Shown: positions 35,292 through 44,557, numbered from the stretch's first letter. The stretch is 64,000 bases of DNA from an uncultured Armatimonadota bacterium (GCA_903899015.1 CAIUHP010000048.1:21362-85361), one strand, 5' to 3'. Notes: a model not told the origin generated them from the sequence alone. Program-made: numbers and translations.

Positions 35292-35605
35292 TGTTAGCTA
35301 TCCACCTACTTATCGACCCATTTCCCTTGTGGGAGGGTATCGATAATTTTTCTACGTAATCGTCGTGTTCTCCGTTTGATTTTCCCGGTTAGTCCCACAT
35401 CAATCTTCGGTTCGAAATCCTTGCGATTGAAACGGCTATTAATGGAGAGTACCCTTATGGTTGAATTGTTCCCAATAACACTTTTCAGTCAACGACTAAA
35501 TCGAGAGTGAAACCATGAATATGGCTACACATAAGGGTTCAACGCACCTAGCCCTAAGACGGTTCACGAGGCCAAAAAAGTCCTAGGCAATTTGTCAATT
35601 TGGAA
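35292..35605. other. Divergent intergenic region clpC / MCE gene
   Basis: 314 bases without a credible gene. TTATCGA (35310-35316) and TCGATAA (35340-35346) form an inverted repeat 18 bases upstream of clpC that could be an operator. No CIRCE-type repeat is visible. A 23-codon frame at 35516-35587 exists but is not convincing. Confidence 0.45.
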
Positions 35606-37075
35606 ATGCTGGCATCCGCGCTAAACTATGTCATGCAAAGCGCTGCGAAGGTCGGACTCCTCCTAGTGGTTTTCGTAGGGTTATTGGTTGCTGGATACGC
35701 GGTTTTAGGTAAGAGCCTTTTCGCTCCACCCCTGGACGTTTATTATGCGGATCTATCGGACGCTGGCGGTATCACGGAAGGCACAAGAGTCCTGATGGCC
35801 GGCGTAGATATCGGCACAGTCACCAAGATCTCACTCAAATCGCCAACGGTTGCTCACATTGCACTTGGCCTCAAAAAAGGCACTCAATTACCTATCGGCA
35901 GCACCGTCTTATTACCGACATCTCTTATCGGTTTTGGAGATAGTCCGGTCACAATTCTTCCTCCTGATCATGGCGAATCGGGATTCTGTGTTCCCGGACA
36001 AACGCTCGTTGGGAAAAAATCTTCCGCGCTGGATGGATTTTTGCCTGAGGGTAAGCAAACCATCGCTGAGTTAAATCGGACGATGATTGCGGTCCGCAAA
36101 CTGCTCGAAGATGAAAAGATGCATAGTCGAGTGGCCGACTTGCTGGAGTCTTCAAACAAAACGATTGAACGATTTGGCACATTGGCTAACGATGCGAGCC
36201 GACTCATCGCGGCAAATCAAGGCAACCTCGGAAAGTCGCTGGCAGCAGCGACCGCGGCCATTCAAGATGTCCACAAGATGACTGCCAAAGTTGCCGAACT
36301 GATTCAGAGTGGCAAGCTGCAAAACGATGCAGGGGTCATCATGGATCGAGTGAAGAAGATCACGGAGCATGCTGACCAATTGGTCGTGAGCATGAATGGA
36401 CTCATTAACGATCCCAAACTACGCAATCCGATCGATAAGTCGATTGCGAATGTAGCCGACATCACCAATACTGGCAAGCAAATCGCAGCTAACACGGCGG
36501 ATATGACGAAGAATGGCGTTGCGATCACCAAGAACGTTTCGGTCGTTAGCAAGAAAGCAATCGCTTTAACCGATAAGGCGACTGAAATCGCGACCAAAGC
36601 AAGTGAAATTGAGGATCAGTTGAAGGGCGTGCTCGACAAAGTGGGCGGCTTCTTCAATAAGACTCCGAGCACGAAAGATTTGCCGAAGCTTTCCACCGAA
36701 ATGGATTTGATGCGGTCCAACAAGCCGGGATACTGGCGAACGGACTTCAACGTAAGTCTTCCCTTAAGCGACTCAACCCTTCACTTGGGGATCTACGATG
36801 CGTTTGAATCGGACAAAATAACCGCCCAGTTAGGAAAAACTGTCACATCCACGTTTGGATATCGCTACGGTGTGTACGCGAGCAAGCCTGCAATTGGGGT
36901 AGACTTCCGTCTTGCGCCAAGGTTCTCCTTAAGAGGGGACGCATGGGACATCAATAATCCTAGGCTCGACCTTCGCGCAAGTTACGAATTCGGCAACGGA
37001 TTCATTGGTTGGTTGGGTGTCGATCGAGTCATGAAAGACAATGCCCTAACCTTTGGAGTCGGAGTACGAAGATAA
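35606..37075 (+). CDS. MlaD/MCE-domain protein with barrel-like C-terminal domain
   Basis: 489 residues. One N-terminal TM (AAKVGLLLVVFVGLLVAGYAVLG) is followed by a single MCE domain (YYADLSDAGGITEGTRVLMAGVDIGTV, LPIGSTVLLPTSLIGFGDSPVTI), then about 220 residues of helical, Ala/Thr/Lys-rich needle-like sequence. The last 115 residues are alternating beta strands (FNVSLPLSDSTLHLGIYDAF, SLRGDAWDINNPRLDLRASYEF, ALTFGVGVRR) like an outer-membrane barrel. MCE proteins carry lipids between membranes; this layout could span the periplasm in one chain. ATG at 35606 is chosen; TTG at 35600 is possible. No MlaE/MlaF partners are adjacent. Confidence 0.82.
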   Translation: MLASALNYVMQSAAKVGLLLVVFVGLLVAGYAVLGKSLFAPPLDVYYADLSDAGGITEGTRVLMAGVDIGTVTKISLKSPTVAHIALGLKKGTQLPIGSTVLLPTSLIGFGDSPVTILPPDHGESGFCVPGQTLVGKKSSALDGFLPEGKQTIAELNRTMIAVRKLLEDEKMHSRVADLLESSNKTIERFGTLANDASRLIAANQGNLGKSLAAATAAIQDVHKMTAKVAELIQSGKLQNDAGVIMDRVKKITEHADQLVVSMNGLINDPKLRNPIDKSIANVADITNTGKQIAANTADMTKNGVAITKNVSVVSKKAIALTDKATEIATKASEIEDQLKGVLDKVGGFFNKTPSTKDLPKLSTEMDLMRSNKPGYWRTDFNVSLPLSDSTLHLGIYDAFESDKITAQLGKTVTSTFGYRYGVYASKPAIGVDFRLAPRFSLRGDAWDINNPRLDLRASYEFGNGFIGWLGVDRVMKDNALTFGVGVRR

Positions 37076-37135
37076 AATTTGAGTTCGGCATGGAGGAGCG
37101 AAAGGCCCCATCCGTACAAACTAGGATTACAAGAA

Positions 37136-37633
37136 ATGAAGGTCATTCTTAACCAGACAGTGCCGAAGGTTGGCAAAGAAGGCACGGTTGTTACCGTTGC
37201 AGACGGATTTGCACGCAATTATTTATTCCCTCGTGGGTTGGCCATCGTCGCCGACAAAAATCAGTTGAGGGGTCTCGAGATTCGAAATGTTCGCCTCGCC
37301 GCTAAGTCAGCGGATGCTAAGGCGGCAGCTGAAGTTCTCAAAGAATCTATCAACGGAAAGACAGTGCGAATCGCCGGCCAAGTCGGTAAGGTTCAAGGCA
37401 AGCTTTTCGGTGCGATCACATCCCAGAACGTTGCGGATGCGATCAAATCTCAGCTTGGTGTTTCGCTTGAGAAGAAGAACATTGCTCTCATCGAAGCGAT
37501 CAAGAAGCTTGGTACCCACGAAGTTGAAGTTGATCTTCACCGGGACGTGGATGCTAAAGTGAAGGTCGAAGTCTACGACCCAAGTGCAGTTGTAGAAGTT
37601 GCCGAAGAGACAGAAGAACTGGCAACCGCCTAA
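37136..37633 (+). CDS. rplI: 50S ribosomal protein L9
   Basis: 165 residues. MKVILNQTVPKVGKEGTVVT, VADGFARNYLFPRGLA is the L9 N-terminal domain that binds 23S rRNA; a long connecting helix and C-terminal domain (ALIEAIKKLGTHEVEVDLHRDVDAKVKVEV) follow. The start at 37136 is fixed by the family; an upstream extension to 37079 is not homologous. It has an acidic tail of about ten residues. It is not next to rpsF/rpsR, the usual partners, within this window. Confidence 0.96.
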   Translation: MKVILNQTVPKVGKEGTVVTVADGFARNYLFPRGLAIVADKNQLRGLEIRNVRLAAKSADAKAAAEVLKESINGKTVRIAGQVGKVQGKLFGAITSQNVADAIKSQLGVSLEKKNIALIEAIKKLGTHEVEVDLHRDVDAKVKVEVYDPSAVVEVAEETEELATA

Positions 37634-37654
37634 CTGAACTGTTCATCAATGATA

Positions 37655-37690
37655 AAAGGTGGCACAAGCTGAGACTGGGGCCACCATTTA
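37655..37690. terminator. Convergent hairpin after rplI
   Basis: AAAGGTGGC (from 37656) and GCCACCATTT (to 37689) can pair through GGTGGC/GCCACC with A/T-rich flanks, between two convergent stops. A plausible bidirectional terminator, but the loop is long (15 bases). Confidence 0.55.
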
Positions 37691-39130
37691 TTATTGATGT
37701 GCCATCTTTCCTAGCTTTGCAATGGCTCCTTCGATTTCAGGAGACCATCTGCTTGCGGAGAGTCGGATGAAGCGCCGGTATCCGTCGTCCGTACTGAACA
37801 ACACTCCGGGCGAAATAAAGATGTTTTGTTCAAGTGCCCGCGTATAAAGCGTCACCGAGTCGACATGGTCCGGTAACTGAACCCACAGAACGTAGCCGCC
37901 GGAGGGTCGGGTGACCCTGGTTTCCGGAGGGAAATATCGTGCGATCGCTTCTGACATTCGACCGACGTTTGATGCGTAGGCCTTGCGCGCTCGTCGTAGA
38001 TATTGGTCATAGCCCCCATTCGTCAGAAAATCAGCAATCACCAACTGAGGCAAACTCGGTGCTGAAATGGTAAATGAGTGCTTGAGCCTCTCAATTTGAG
38101 TGTGCCACTTCCCTGCCACCACCCATCCGACCCGATAGCCAGGAGCAATCGTCTTTGAGAAAGACGAACAAAGAACGACGTTCTCACCCCCTTCAAAAGC
38201 TCGCAGCACCTTGGGACGTCCTCCCTCGAATGCCAAGTCACCGTATACGTCGTCTTCAATCAAGACCAAGTCGTGTCGGTTAGCAATTTCGTTTAGCTCA
38301 CGCTTGTCATCATCTGACATGCTGCTGCCAAGAGGATTTTGGAAATTTGGGCTTACGAGACACGCTTCCACCGGAGATCCCAGTTCGCGTTGCTCGATCA
38401 AGGTCCGTTCTAAGGCGTCTAAACTAATGCCCTCACGTGTCCGAGTGACTATTTCCAGGCTTCGCAATCCCGCTAGGTGGATAGCTTGTAACACGCCGTA
38501 ATGGCATGGGGACTCGACGGCAACAACACCTCCTGGTTTGCAGACCGCACGAAGTGCCAGGCACATCGCCTCCTGGCAACCCATGGTAATAACCACCTCA
38601 TCTGGTGAAATCACCGCTCCCGCTGCAAATGCGCGTTGAGCAATTTGCTCACGAATCGCTCGGTGTCCCGAAGGAGGGCCGTAGCCATAGCTCGCCTCCG
38701 GGTGTTCTCGCGCAACGGTACTCACCAATCGGGCTAGCTTTGCGAGAGGTAATAAATCTGGATTCGGGTTGGCAAAAGCGAGCTCAATCAGTCCTGGGCG
38801 GTCCACTTCGTGAGTCATGGACTGAAGCATCTCATCACGCGTGAAGTGTGCGGGAGAGGTCGCAGGGGCCTTTAAAACGGGTTCTGCAGACTGGACGTTG
38901 GCGTATGCGTGAACGTAATAACCGGACTGTGGCCTTGGATGGATGAGGCCTTGGTCTTCCAGTAATCGATAGGCGTCCAATACTGTCGTTACGCTTACGC
39001 CACTTTGACGGCTTAATTCACGAACGGATGGCAATCGATCTCCGGGACGATAGATTCGATCAAGGATCATGCCCCGGACACGGGCCGCGATCTGTTCGTA
39101 TAACTTTGTTTCCGGCCGAGGTGATGCCAT
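37691..39130 (-). CDS. MocR-type (GntR-aminotransferase fusion) regulator
   Basis: 479 residues. The N-terminal winged helix is GntR-like (LYEQIAARVRGMILDRIYRP, LPSVRELSRQSGVSVTTVLDAYRLLEDQGLI). A fold-type I aminotransferase domain follows: EVVITMGCQEAMCLAL, LVIEDDVYGDLAFEG-like (VLIEDDVYGD), and VLCSSFSKTIAPGYRVGWV with the PLP-binding Lys. Family members (PdxR, GabR, TauR) use PLP as effector. Direct repeats AGTGTACAGAT lie upstream, which suggests self-control. The target pathway cannot be read from neighbours. Confidence 0.92.
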   Translation of the reverse strand: MASPRPETKLYEQIAARVRGMILDRIYRPGDRLPSVRELSRQSGVSVTTVLDAYRLLEDQGLIHPRPQSGYYVHAYANVQSAEPVLKAPATSPAHFTRDEMLQSMTHEVDRPGLIELAFANPNPDLLPLAKLARLVSTVAREHPEASYGYGPPSGHRAIREQIAQRAFAAGAVISPDEVVITMGCQEAMCLALRAVCKPGGVVAVESPCHYGVLQAIHLAGLRSLEIVTRTREGISLDALERTLIEQRELGSPVEACLVSPNFQNPLGSSMSDDDKRELNEIANRHDLVLIEDDVYGDLAFEGGRPKVLRAFEGGENVVLCSSFSKTIAPGYRVGWVVAGKWHTQIERLKHSFTISAPSLPQLVIADFLTNGGYDQYLRRARKAYASNVGRMSEAIARYFPPETRVTRPSGGYVLWVQLPDHVDSVTLYTRALEQNIFISPGVLFSTDDGYRRFIRLSASRWSPEIEGAIAKLGKMAHQ

Positions 39131-39151
39131 AAAAACTCCTACGAGACAGGA

Positions 39152-39236
39152 AGTGTACAGATTTCAAATGGGAAGTAGGGATAACACTTTTAACCTACTT
39201 TTTAGTGTACAGATCTCATTGATGAAAGCGTACACC
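39152..39236 (-). promoter_or_regulatory. Putative MocR operator: repeated GTGTAC boxes
   Basis: AGTGTACAGAT occurs at 39152-39162 and 39204-39214, 52 bases apart, and a third related half-site in reverse orientation, GCGTACAC, lies at 39229-39236. They sit 20-105 bases before the MocR-type regulator start. Direct plus inverted half-sites are the usual arrangement for MocR proteins. Confidence 0.6.
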
Positions 39237-39259
39237 TTCTTGAAAGTTATTCACTTGAC

Positions 39260-39709
39260 TTAATCCAGGAGTTTAAGCGCCTCAAGGACATGGGTCTCGG
39301 CCCTAAGCATGTCGCTATGAATGCCTTTAATGACACCCATTTGATCGAGAACGTAGGTGACCCTGCCAGGAATGATTCCAATGGACTTCGGAACCTGCCA
39401 AAGGCTTCGAACTTTGCCTCCGATGTCGCTCAAAAGTTTGAAATTGAGTTGGTTGTTCCGGATGAACTTCCGGTGCGATTCTTGATTGTCATTGCTAATT
39501 CCAACAACCAAGACGTTCTTACTTTCGAAGGAGGAAATGTTATCCCTAAAGGCACAGACTTCAGCGGTGCAGACTTGACTGTTGTCCTTGGGATAGAAGA
39601 AAACAACTGCCCCAGCCGCGCCTAGGTTTTCATAGAGATTGAATAGGTTGCCGTCTTGGTCCGGTAACGAAAAATCCGGTGCCTTGTCTCCTGGTTTCAT
39701 CACTTGCAT
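39260..39709 (-). CDS. bcp: Peroxiredoxin of the PrxQ/Bcp family
   Basis: 149 residues; thioredoxin-dependent thiol peroxidase in the cytoplasm. The active site FFYPKDNSQVCTAEVCAFRD has the peroxidatic Cys and the resolving Cys five residues later, as in PrxQ, though the usual Thr-Pro-Gly before the first Cys is replaced by Ser-Gln-Val. APDFSLPDQDGNLFNL and GVIKGIHSD are further family marks. ATG at 39709 is chosen; ATG at 39700 (MKPGDKAPDF) is equally possible and 39730 is too long. Confidence 0.9.
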   Translation of the reverse strand: MQVMKPGDKAPDFSLPDQDGNLFNLYENLGAAGAVVFFYPKDNSQVCTAEVCAFRDNISSFESKNVLVVGISNDNQESHRKFIRNNQLNFKLLSDIGGKVRSLWQVPKSIGIIPGRVTYVLDQMGVIKGIHSDMLRAETHVLEALKLLD

Positions 39710-39754
39710 GCTAGCACGTGATGGAGGCAAAGCACCGGATCATGTTGGGACTCG

Positions 39755-40987
39755 CTATTCTCGTCGAAGAGCCACGATCGGATCGAGACGTGAGGCACTC
39801 ATAGCGGGATAGAGTCCGAACACCATACCGATCATCGCGGAGAAGATCGCGGAAAAGATCGCAGCTACCAAGGGGAATGGCATTTCTAAGCCTGACTTCG
39901 CTGGCCAATGCATCGAAGCAGTTGCCAGAGTGACGACTTGCCCGATCAGCCATGCAATACCCATGCCGATGAGTCCACCAATTAAGCTCAACGTGCCCGC
40001 TTCAACAAGGAACTGAGTTAGGATGGAGCCTCGCTTGGCACCAACCGCTTTCCGCAGACCAATTTCCTTCGTCCTCTCCGTGACCGACACCAGCATGATG
40101 TTCATGATGCCAATGCCACCAACAAGGAGGGAGAGAGCAGCAACTGCGGCAAGAATCGCTCCTGCTGCACCGACAACGCCTCCAAAGACCTTCAGGATGG
40201 ATTCGCGAGAGTCTAGTCGATAAATCGGCTTGTTGTTCGAGCGAATCATCAGGGCTTCCCACACCGATTCCATTGCGTCATCGACCTTGACGCCTGGCTT
40301 GGCTCGAAGCATCATCATGTCGATGCGATCGCCGCCAATCCATTTGTCTTGAGCAGTGGTAATGGGCACCAAAAGCATTCGTCCGGTGTTGTCGCCCATG
40401 AAGTCTGACTTCTCAACGATCCCAATAACTTCAAGGGCAATACCTTGAAGCATGATGAGTTTTCCTATCGCGTGCTTGTCAGGAAAGAGTCGATCCCGAA
40501 TATCTTCGCCAATAACCGCAACGTTAGCTCGTGTCTCTACATCCTGCTTATTAAGCGTTCGCCCCTCGACCATCGTAAAGCGATTGAGTTCCTGGAAGTT
40601 CTCGTCACTTGCGTAGATCTGAGGGTTATCAACGTTCTTCTCTCCGTAGAGAACCTTCTGGGCCGGGATGTTCATTAAGCCGGTTGCGATGTCGAGGGTT
40701 TGCACGCGGTTCATGACGAATTTGATATCTTCGTTCTTTAACTTGGCGATATTCCCTAAGTTCTGACCACGACCGCGTCGACCCGGATCGAAGAAAACGA
40801 ACATTGTGTCCGATCCAAGCTTCTTAAACTCGCCATTGATATAGGCTTGAAATCCACTTGAGATCATAACGATCATCGTCACGCTCATAACGCCGATAAT
40901 CACTCCGAGCATCGTCAGGAACGCTCTAAGCTTATGCAGCCGGAGCATTCCGATGGCGATCAGAAAGGATTGGGCGATATTCTTCAT
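39755..40987 (-). CDS. MacB-like ABC transporter permease (FtsX fold), no ATPase domain
   Basis: 410 residues: TM1 (LRAFLTMLGVIIGVMSVTMIVMISSG), a MacB-PCD periplasmic domain (residues about 50-260), and three C-terminal TMs beginning AAGAILAAVAALSLLVGGIGIMNIM, with the cytoplasmic ERTKEIGLRKAVGAKR loop that contacts the ATPase. It lacks the N-terminal nucleotide-binding domain of MacB and ends VALRRE. The start coincides with the stop of the MacA-like gene (TAATG). The partner ATPase is not encoded next to it. Confidence 0.92.
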   Translation of the reverse strand: MKNIAQSFLIAIGMLRLHKLRAFLTMLGVIIGVMSVTMIVMISSGFQAYINGEFKKLGSDTMFVFFDPGRRGRGQNLGNIAKLKNEDIKFVMNRVQTLDIATGLMNIPAQKVLYGEKNVDNPQIYASDENFQELNRFTMVEGRTLNKQDVETRANVAVIGEDIRDRLFPDKHAIGKLIMLQGIALEVIGIVEKSDFMGDNTGRMLLVPITTAQDKWIGGDRIDMMMLRAKPGVKVDDAMESVWEALMIRSNNKPIYRLDSRESILKVFGGVVGAAGAILAAVAALSLLVGGIGIMNIMLVSVTERTKEIGLRKAVGAKRGSILTQFLVEAGTLSLIGGLIGMGIAWLIGQVVTLATASMHWPAKSGLEMPFPLVAAIFSAIFSAMIGMVFGLYPAMSASRLDPIVALRRE

Positions 40988-42636
40988 TACTCGTCGTTCC
41001 CGAACTGCATCGCGCCCTTTCGAGCTGGACCCTTGTACTGGGGCTTCTGAACCTTGGTGCCTTCTGCGACCCCCGATAGAATCTCAACATTCGAACCAGA
41101 AGATGCACCGATCACGATGTATTTTCGCTCGGCAGGAACCTTCGGATCTTTGGATGGGATTTCTACAAACGACTTCTTACCATCTTTACCTATGTATTCC
41201 AGCGGCAGAAGCAGGACCTTGGGATGGCTGAAAACGGTCATCGTACACTTTGCTGACATTCCAGAACGGAGTGCAGGAGTCGCATCTTTCAGAAGAATCT
41301 CGACTTGATACTTTACGACCGAGTCGGTGGAAGTAGTCGATGTGGTTCCGGTGGAGTTCGCAGAATCCTTACTTGCAGGTGCGATCTTGTTGACGACTCC
41401 CGTAAAGGTGTGATTCGGAATCGCATCGACATCAATATTTGCAGCCATTCCAAGTGTCATCTTCGCGACGTCAATTTCGTTGATATCGAGCTTGATTCGC
41501 ATCGAAGTTCGATCTTCAATCTTGACAATCGTCGTGCCACTACTAAATTGGCTAAGACCTGTTGCGAGTTCACCCACTTGGAGCGCTTTCTTGGTAACAA
41601 TGCCGCTGATAGGAGCCCGAATGTCGGTTTCACGAAGCTCGCGCTCGACGTTCCCGACAACCGACTCAAGCTGAGCGACTGTCGCGAGATCCTGTTGGTG
41701 AGCCTTTTCAAGTACGTCGGGATCATGGAGGCTAGCCTTGGCACGCTCGACATCTGCGAGAGCTGACTCGTAGTCATGGCGCTTTACTTCGTCTTGAATG
41801 GAGTTAGCTTTGGCAGTGTTGAGCGAAGCCTGTGACTGCTTAATTTGCTCTTCGATCTTCGTCAATTCAGATTTGAACTGAGAATCAAGCTTGTCAAAAC
41901 CAATTTGAGCACTTTCAAGTCGTGTTCGGGCAAGTGCCAGAGCGAGGTATGCATTTTCGACAACTTTGCCTGATACATAGCCCTTCTTTTCAAGCTCAAC
42001 CTGTCGCTCATAGTCGCTCTTAGCATTGGCTAAGTTTGCTTTTGCTTCGTCGAGAGTGCTTTGGGCAGATGCAAGCTGAGTTGGATGAGCGCTGTTAAGA
42101 AGCCTTCTCTTTTCTTCTTGAGCACTTTCAAGGCCCATTCGAGCCTGCGTGATCGCATCAGTAGTAAGTCCTGGCTGGATCTTAAGTGCCAATTCCATTT
42201 GCGCCAGGCGTGCAAGTGCTTGATCGTAAGCCGCCTTAACTTGCATTCGACTCTCTTTTACTGAGATCGTCGACTTCTCTGCCGCACTTCTAGCTCCTTG
42301 AAGCTGAGCTTGATTTTGTTGGAGCTGGAGTTTGGTTTCGAGGGGGTCGATAAGAGCAATGAGTTGACCTTGGGTCACTTTGTCTCCTTCATCGACAAAC
42401 AACTTTTGGAGACGTCCGGTCACAAGCCCCTTCACTTCTACGGACTTTACTGCGTCGACCGTACCGGTCTCCACAATTTGAACGAGAAGGTCACCTCGGC
42501 TGACCGCCTTATTGTTGGCGTCTGCTGCCAGAGCCAACTGTGCCGCCTTCGACGCGGACATTGCTTTCATTGCATAACCGCCGAAGCCGCACACGAGCAG
42601 CAACACGACGACTAGCGGAATTATCGCTTTTTTCAT
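40987..42636 (-). CDS. MacA-like efflux adaptor (HlyD/RND periplasmic adaptor family)
   Basis: 549 residues. A signal-anchor (AIIPLVVVLLLVCGFGGYAMKAM) is followed by the first half of the lipoyl domain (VSRGDLLVQIVETGTVDAVKSVEVKG), an unusually long alpha-helical hairpin (about residues 85-330, with coiled-coil repeats), the second lipoyl half (RAPISGIVTKKALQVGELATG) and beta-barrel and membrane-proximal domains (MRIKLDINEIDVAKMTLGM; ALRSGMSAKCTMTVF). Long hairpins of this type bridge to an outer-membrane TolC-like channel, not seen here. It is first in a two-gene operon with the MacB-like permease. Confidence 0.9.
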   Translation of the reverse strand: MKKAIIPLVVVLLLVCGFGGYAMKAMSASKAAQLALAADANNKAVSRGDLLVQIVETGTVDAVKSVEVKGLVTGRLQKLFVDEGDKVTQGQLIALIDPLETKLQLQQNQAQLQGARSAAEKSTISVKESRMQVKAAYDQALARLAQMELALKIQPGLTTDAITQARMGLESAQEEKRRLLNSAHPTQLASAQSTLDEAKANLANAKSDYERQVELEKKGYVSGKVVENAYLALALARTRLESAQIGFDKLDSQFKSELTKIEEQIKQSQASLNTAKANSIQDEVKRHDYESALADVERAKASLHDPDVLEKAHQQDLATVAQLESVVGNVERELRETDIRAPISGIVTKKALQVGELATGLSQFSSGTTIVKIEDRTSMRIKLDINEIDVAKMTLGMAANIDVDAIPNHTFTGVVNKIAPASKDSANSTGTTSTTSTDSVVKYQVEILLKDATPALRSGMSAKCTMTVFSHPKVLLLPLEYIGKDGKKSFVEIPSKDPKVPAERKYIVIGASSGSNVEILSGVAEGTKVQKPQYKGPARKGAMQFGNDE

Positions 42637-42718
42637 AGAACCGCCGGGAGTATCGCAAATTAGAGGGGTTCGGTTGCGCCAATTCCCACTTTTTTTCTAA
42701 ATTCTCTCGTTTTAGAGA

Positions 42719-43774
42719 CTACTTAGATGTCATCCACAGATGTTCCGCATCTTTAGGGACTTTTGCGTTTTCTGGATAAACCAGGTAGACCGTGCGTTTT
42801 GAGTATGCCCAGGCCTTCTCAAAATCGGATCTCTTGTACGTTTTGTGAACCTGATGTTTGAAGGCTGGGTCGTTGATGACCGGATCTCCATCTTTTGTGA
42901 ATCCAACCAGAACTACGAGATGCCCCGATTCAGTGGGTGACAGCGGAAGTCCGCGAAGCATATCGAACGACACGGAACAGATAACGGGTAATCCTTCTTC
43001 AATCCACGATTCAAGATTTGAGATGGATTCGAATCGAGCCACATATGAGCGGATTCCTTGGAATGATCCCGCATATGCGGTATTGAAGGGCCAGTTTCCA
43101 GCCCCCTTATAAACTGGGTCCCAGACGTGCGATTCAACAACGGGCACATCTTGGTTGAGTTCCGGACGGTTGAGTACGTTTGAGTAATGCCAGAGCATCA
43201 TTGACATCGAGGTTGGGCTGCAAAGTACCCCGCCGTTTGGATAGTTTCCTTGTGCTCTTTCAGGAACGGCGATTGATTTGCCCCAAGCTGGAGATGGGTG
43301 ATTAGGAGATGGCAAAGGAGCCTCTGCGCTTCGAAATGAAAATGTAAGGAGCTTCAGGTTGGCTCTCGGTCCCTCACCCAACGTCTGCAGCGTCACCTTG
43401 GCATCCAATGAAACGGCATTCTTCTTGAGAACTAGCGTGTCGGTATCGACATAGGCATCGTCATCATGCTGCCCTTTCACGCTTTCTCTTGGGGCTAATT
43501 TAGAGTCGAGTGACCAATTTGCCATCGTGAACCATTTCGAAACAAAGTCGGTTCCATGAACCCGAACTTCAAGCTTGAACGCGGCAGTATTCGCAGGCTC
43601 GATGTTCCAAGAAGCGATCATCTCGTGGAAATTGAGCTTTGGAGAGATGTTTTCAAACATCTCAACTCTTTGCTCACCCGCGTGCGGGAATAGCAACTTC
43701 GGTTCAAACGAAATCAGGCGAGATTGAGGGAGGCCGGCAGCTAGAGTCATGGCTAAAGTTAAGAGTACGCTCAT
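42719..43774 (-). CDS. Secreted C39-like cysteine peptidase
   Basis: 351 residues. A signal peptide (MSVLLTLAMTLAAGLPQ) leads to a beta-rich N-terminal half and a papain-like C39-type domain. Catalytic Cys lies in NGGVLCSPTSMSMMLWHYS, and His and Asp in SGHLVVLVGFTKDGDPVINDPAF. It matches the stand-alone peptidase_C39_2 group rather than the bacteriocin-transporter C39 peptidases. Substrate unknown; a role in wall or extracellular peptide breakdown is inferred. It lies 82 bases upstream of the MacA-like gene on the same strand. Confidence 0.85.
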   Translation of the reverse strand: MSVLLTLAMTLAAGLPQSRLISFEPKLLFPHAGEQRVEMFENISPKLNFHEMIASWNIEPANTAAFKLEVRVHGTDFVSKWFTMANWSLDSKLAPRESVKGQHDDDAYVDTDTLVLKKNAVSLDAKVTLQTLGEGPRANLKLLTFSFRSAEAPLPSPNHPSPAWGKSIAVPERAQGNYPNGGVLCSPTSMSMMLWHYSNVLNRPELNQDVPVVESHVWDPVYKGAGNWPFNTAYAGSFQGIRSYVARFESISNLESWIEEGLPVICSVSFDMLRGLPLSPTESGHLVVLVGFTKDGDPVINDPAFKHQVHKTYKRSDFEKAWAYSKRTVYLVYPENAKVPKDAEHLWMTSK

Positions 43775-43948
43775 CGGTTGATCTCACGGAGGTGGACTCG
43801 ATCTAGTAGAATTCTACGGCATGAACTGGCCAGTTCACGAGGAGCTTTGAAGCTTATTCGCGATTGCTGGCAAGATTTGTGTTTGAATAAGGTATATTGA
43901 ATCGTTCCGGAAGGGCATATTCGCGCCCCCGGTTCGCATAGAGAACAC

Positions 43949-44557
43949 ATGGCGACCTACCGAGGAAGAAAAACCGATATTTGCCGCACCGTCGGCTACG
44001 ACATTTGGGGCCGACCGAAGAGCCCTGCCTCTAAGCGTGCGTACCCCGCGGGCCAGCACGGACCAAACTTAAAGGATAGACGCCAGTCAGAGTATGGTGA
44101 GCAGCTGTTGGCCAAGCAGGTCATCCGGCGCTACTACAACATGTTGGAGAAGCAGTTCGCAAACACCTTCAAGAAGGCACAGCGAATGAGCGGCAACACC
44201 AGCCTCAACTTCTTGAGACTTCTCGAATTGAGACTCGCCACTGCAGTTTGGAGACTTGGCTACGCGAAGACAATCTTCCAAGCTCGCCAGATGGTTAACC
44301 ATTGCCATATTCTGGTTAACGGCCGAGTTGTCAACATCCCTAGCTTCCAGCTCAAGGTTGGAGATGAAATCCAGGTTCGTGATCGAGAAGTTAGCCGAAC
44401 GATGGCTCGAAGCAGCCACTTCGAAGGAGCCGCCGTTCCAGCTTATCTTGAGTCGGACGTACAGAACTTCCGCGGCAAGGTTAGCTCACTTCCTGAGCGA
44501 GAAGACTTCCCTAAGTTCTTCCAAGAGCAGCAAGTCGTCGAATACTACGCTCGTTAA
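43949..44557 (+). CDS. rpsD: 30S ribosomal protein S4
   Basis: 202 residues. The N-terminal part (MATYRGRKTDICRTVGYDIWG, GPNLKDRRQSEYGEQLLAKQ) lacks the four-Cys zinc site of the C+ type, so this is a C- type S4. The S4 RNA-binding domain reads LRLLELRLATAVWRLGYAKTI, QARQMVNHCHILVNGRVVNIPSFQLKVGD. It initiates 30S assembly. It is separated from other ribosomal genes and has its own terminator. Confidence 0.97.
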   Translation: MATYRGRKTDICRTVGYDIWGRPKSPASKRAYPAGQHGPNLKDRRQSEYGEQLLAKQVIRRYYNMLEKQFANTFKKAQRMSGNTSLNFLRLLELRLATAVWRLGYAKTIFQARQMVNHCHILVNGRVVNIPSFQLKVGDEIQVRDREVSRTMARSSHFEGAAVPAYLESDVQNFRGKVSSLPEREDFPKFFQEQQVVEYYAR

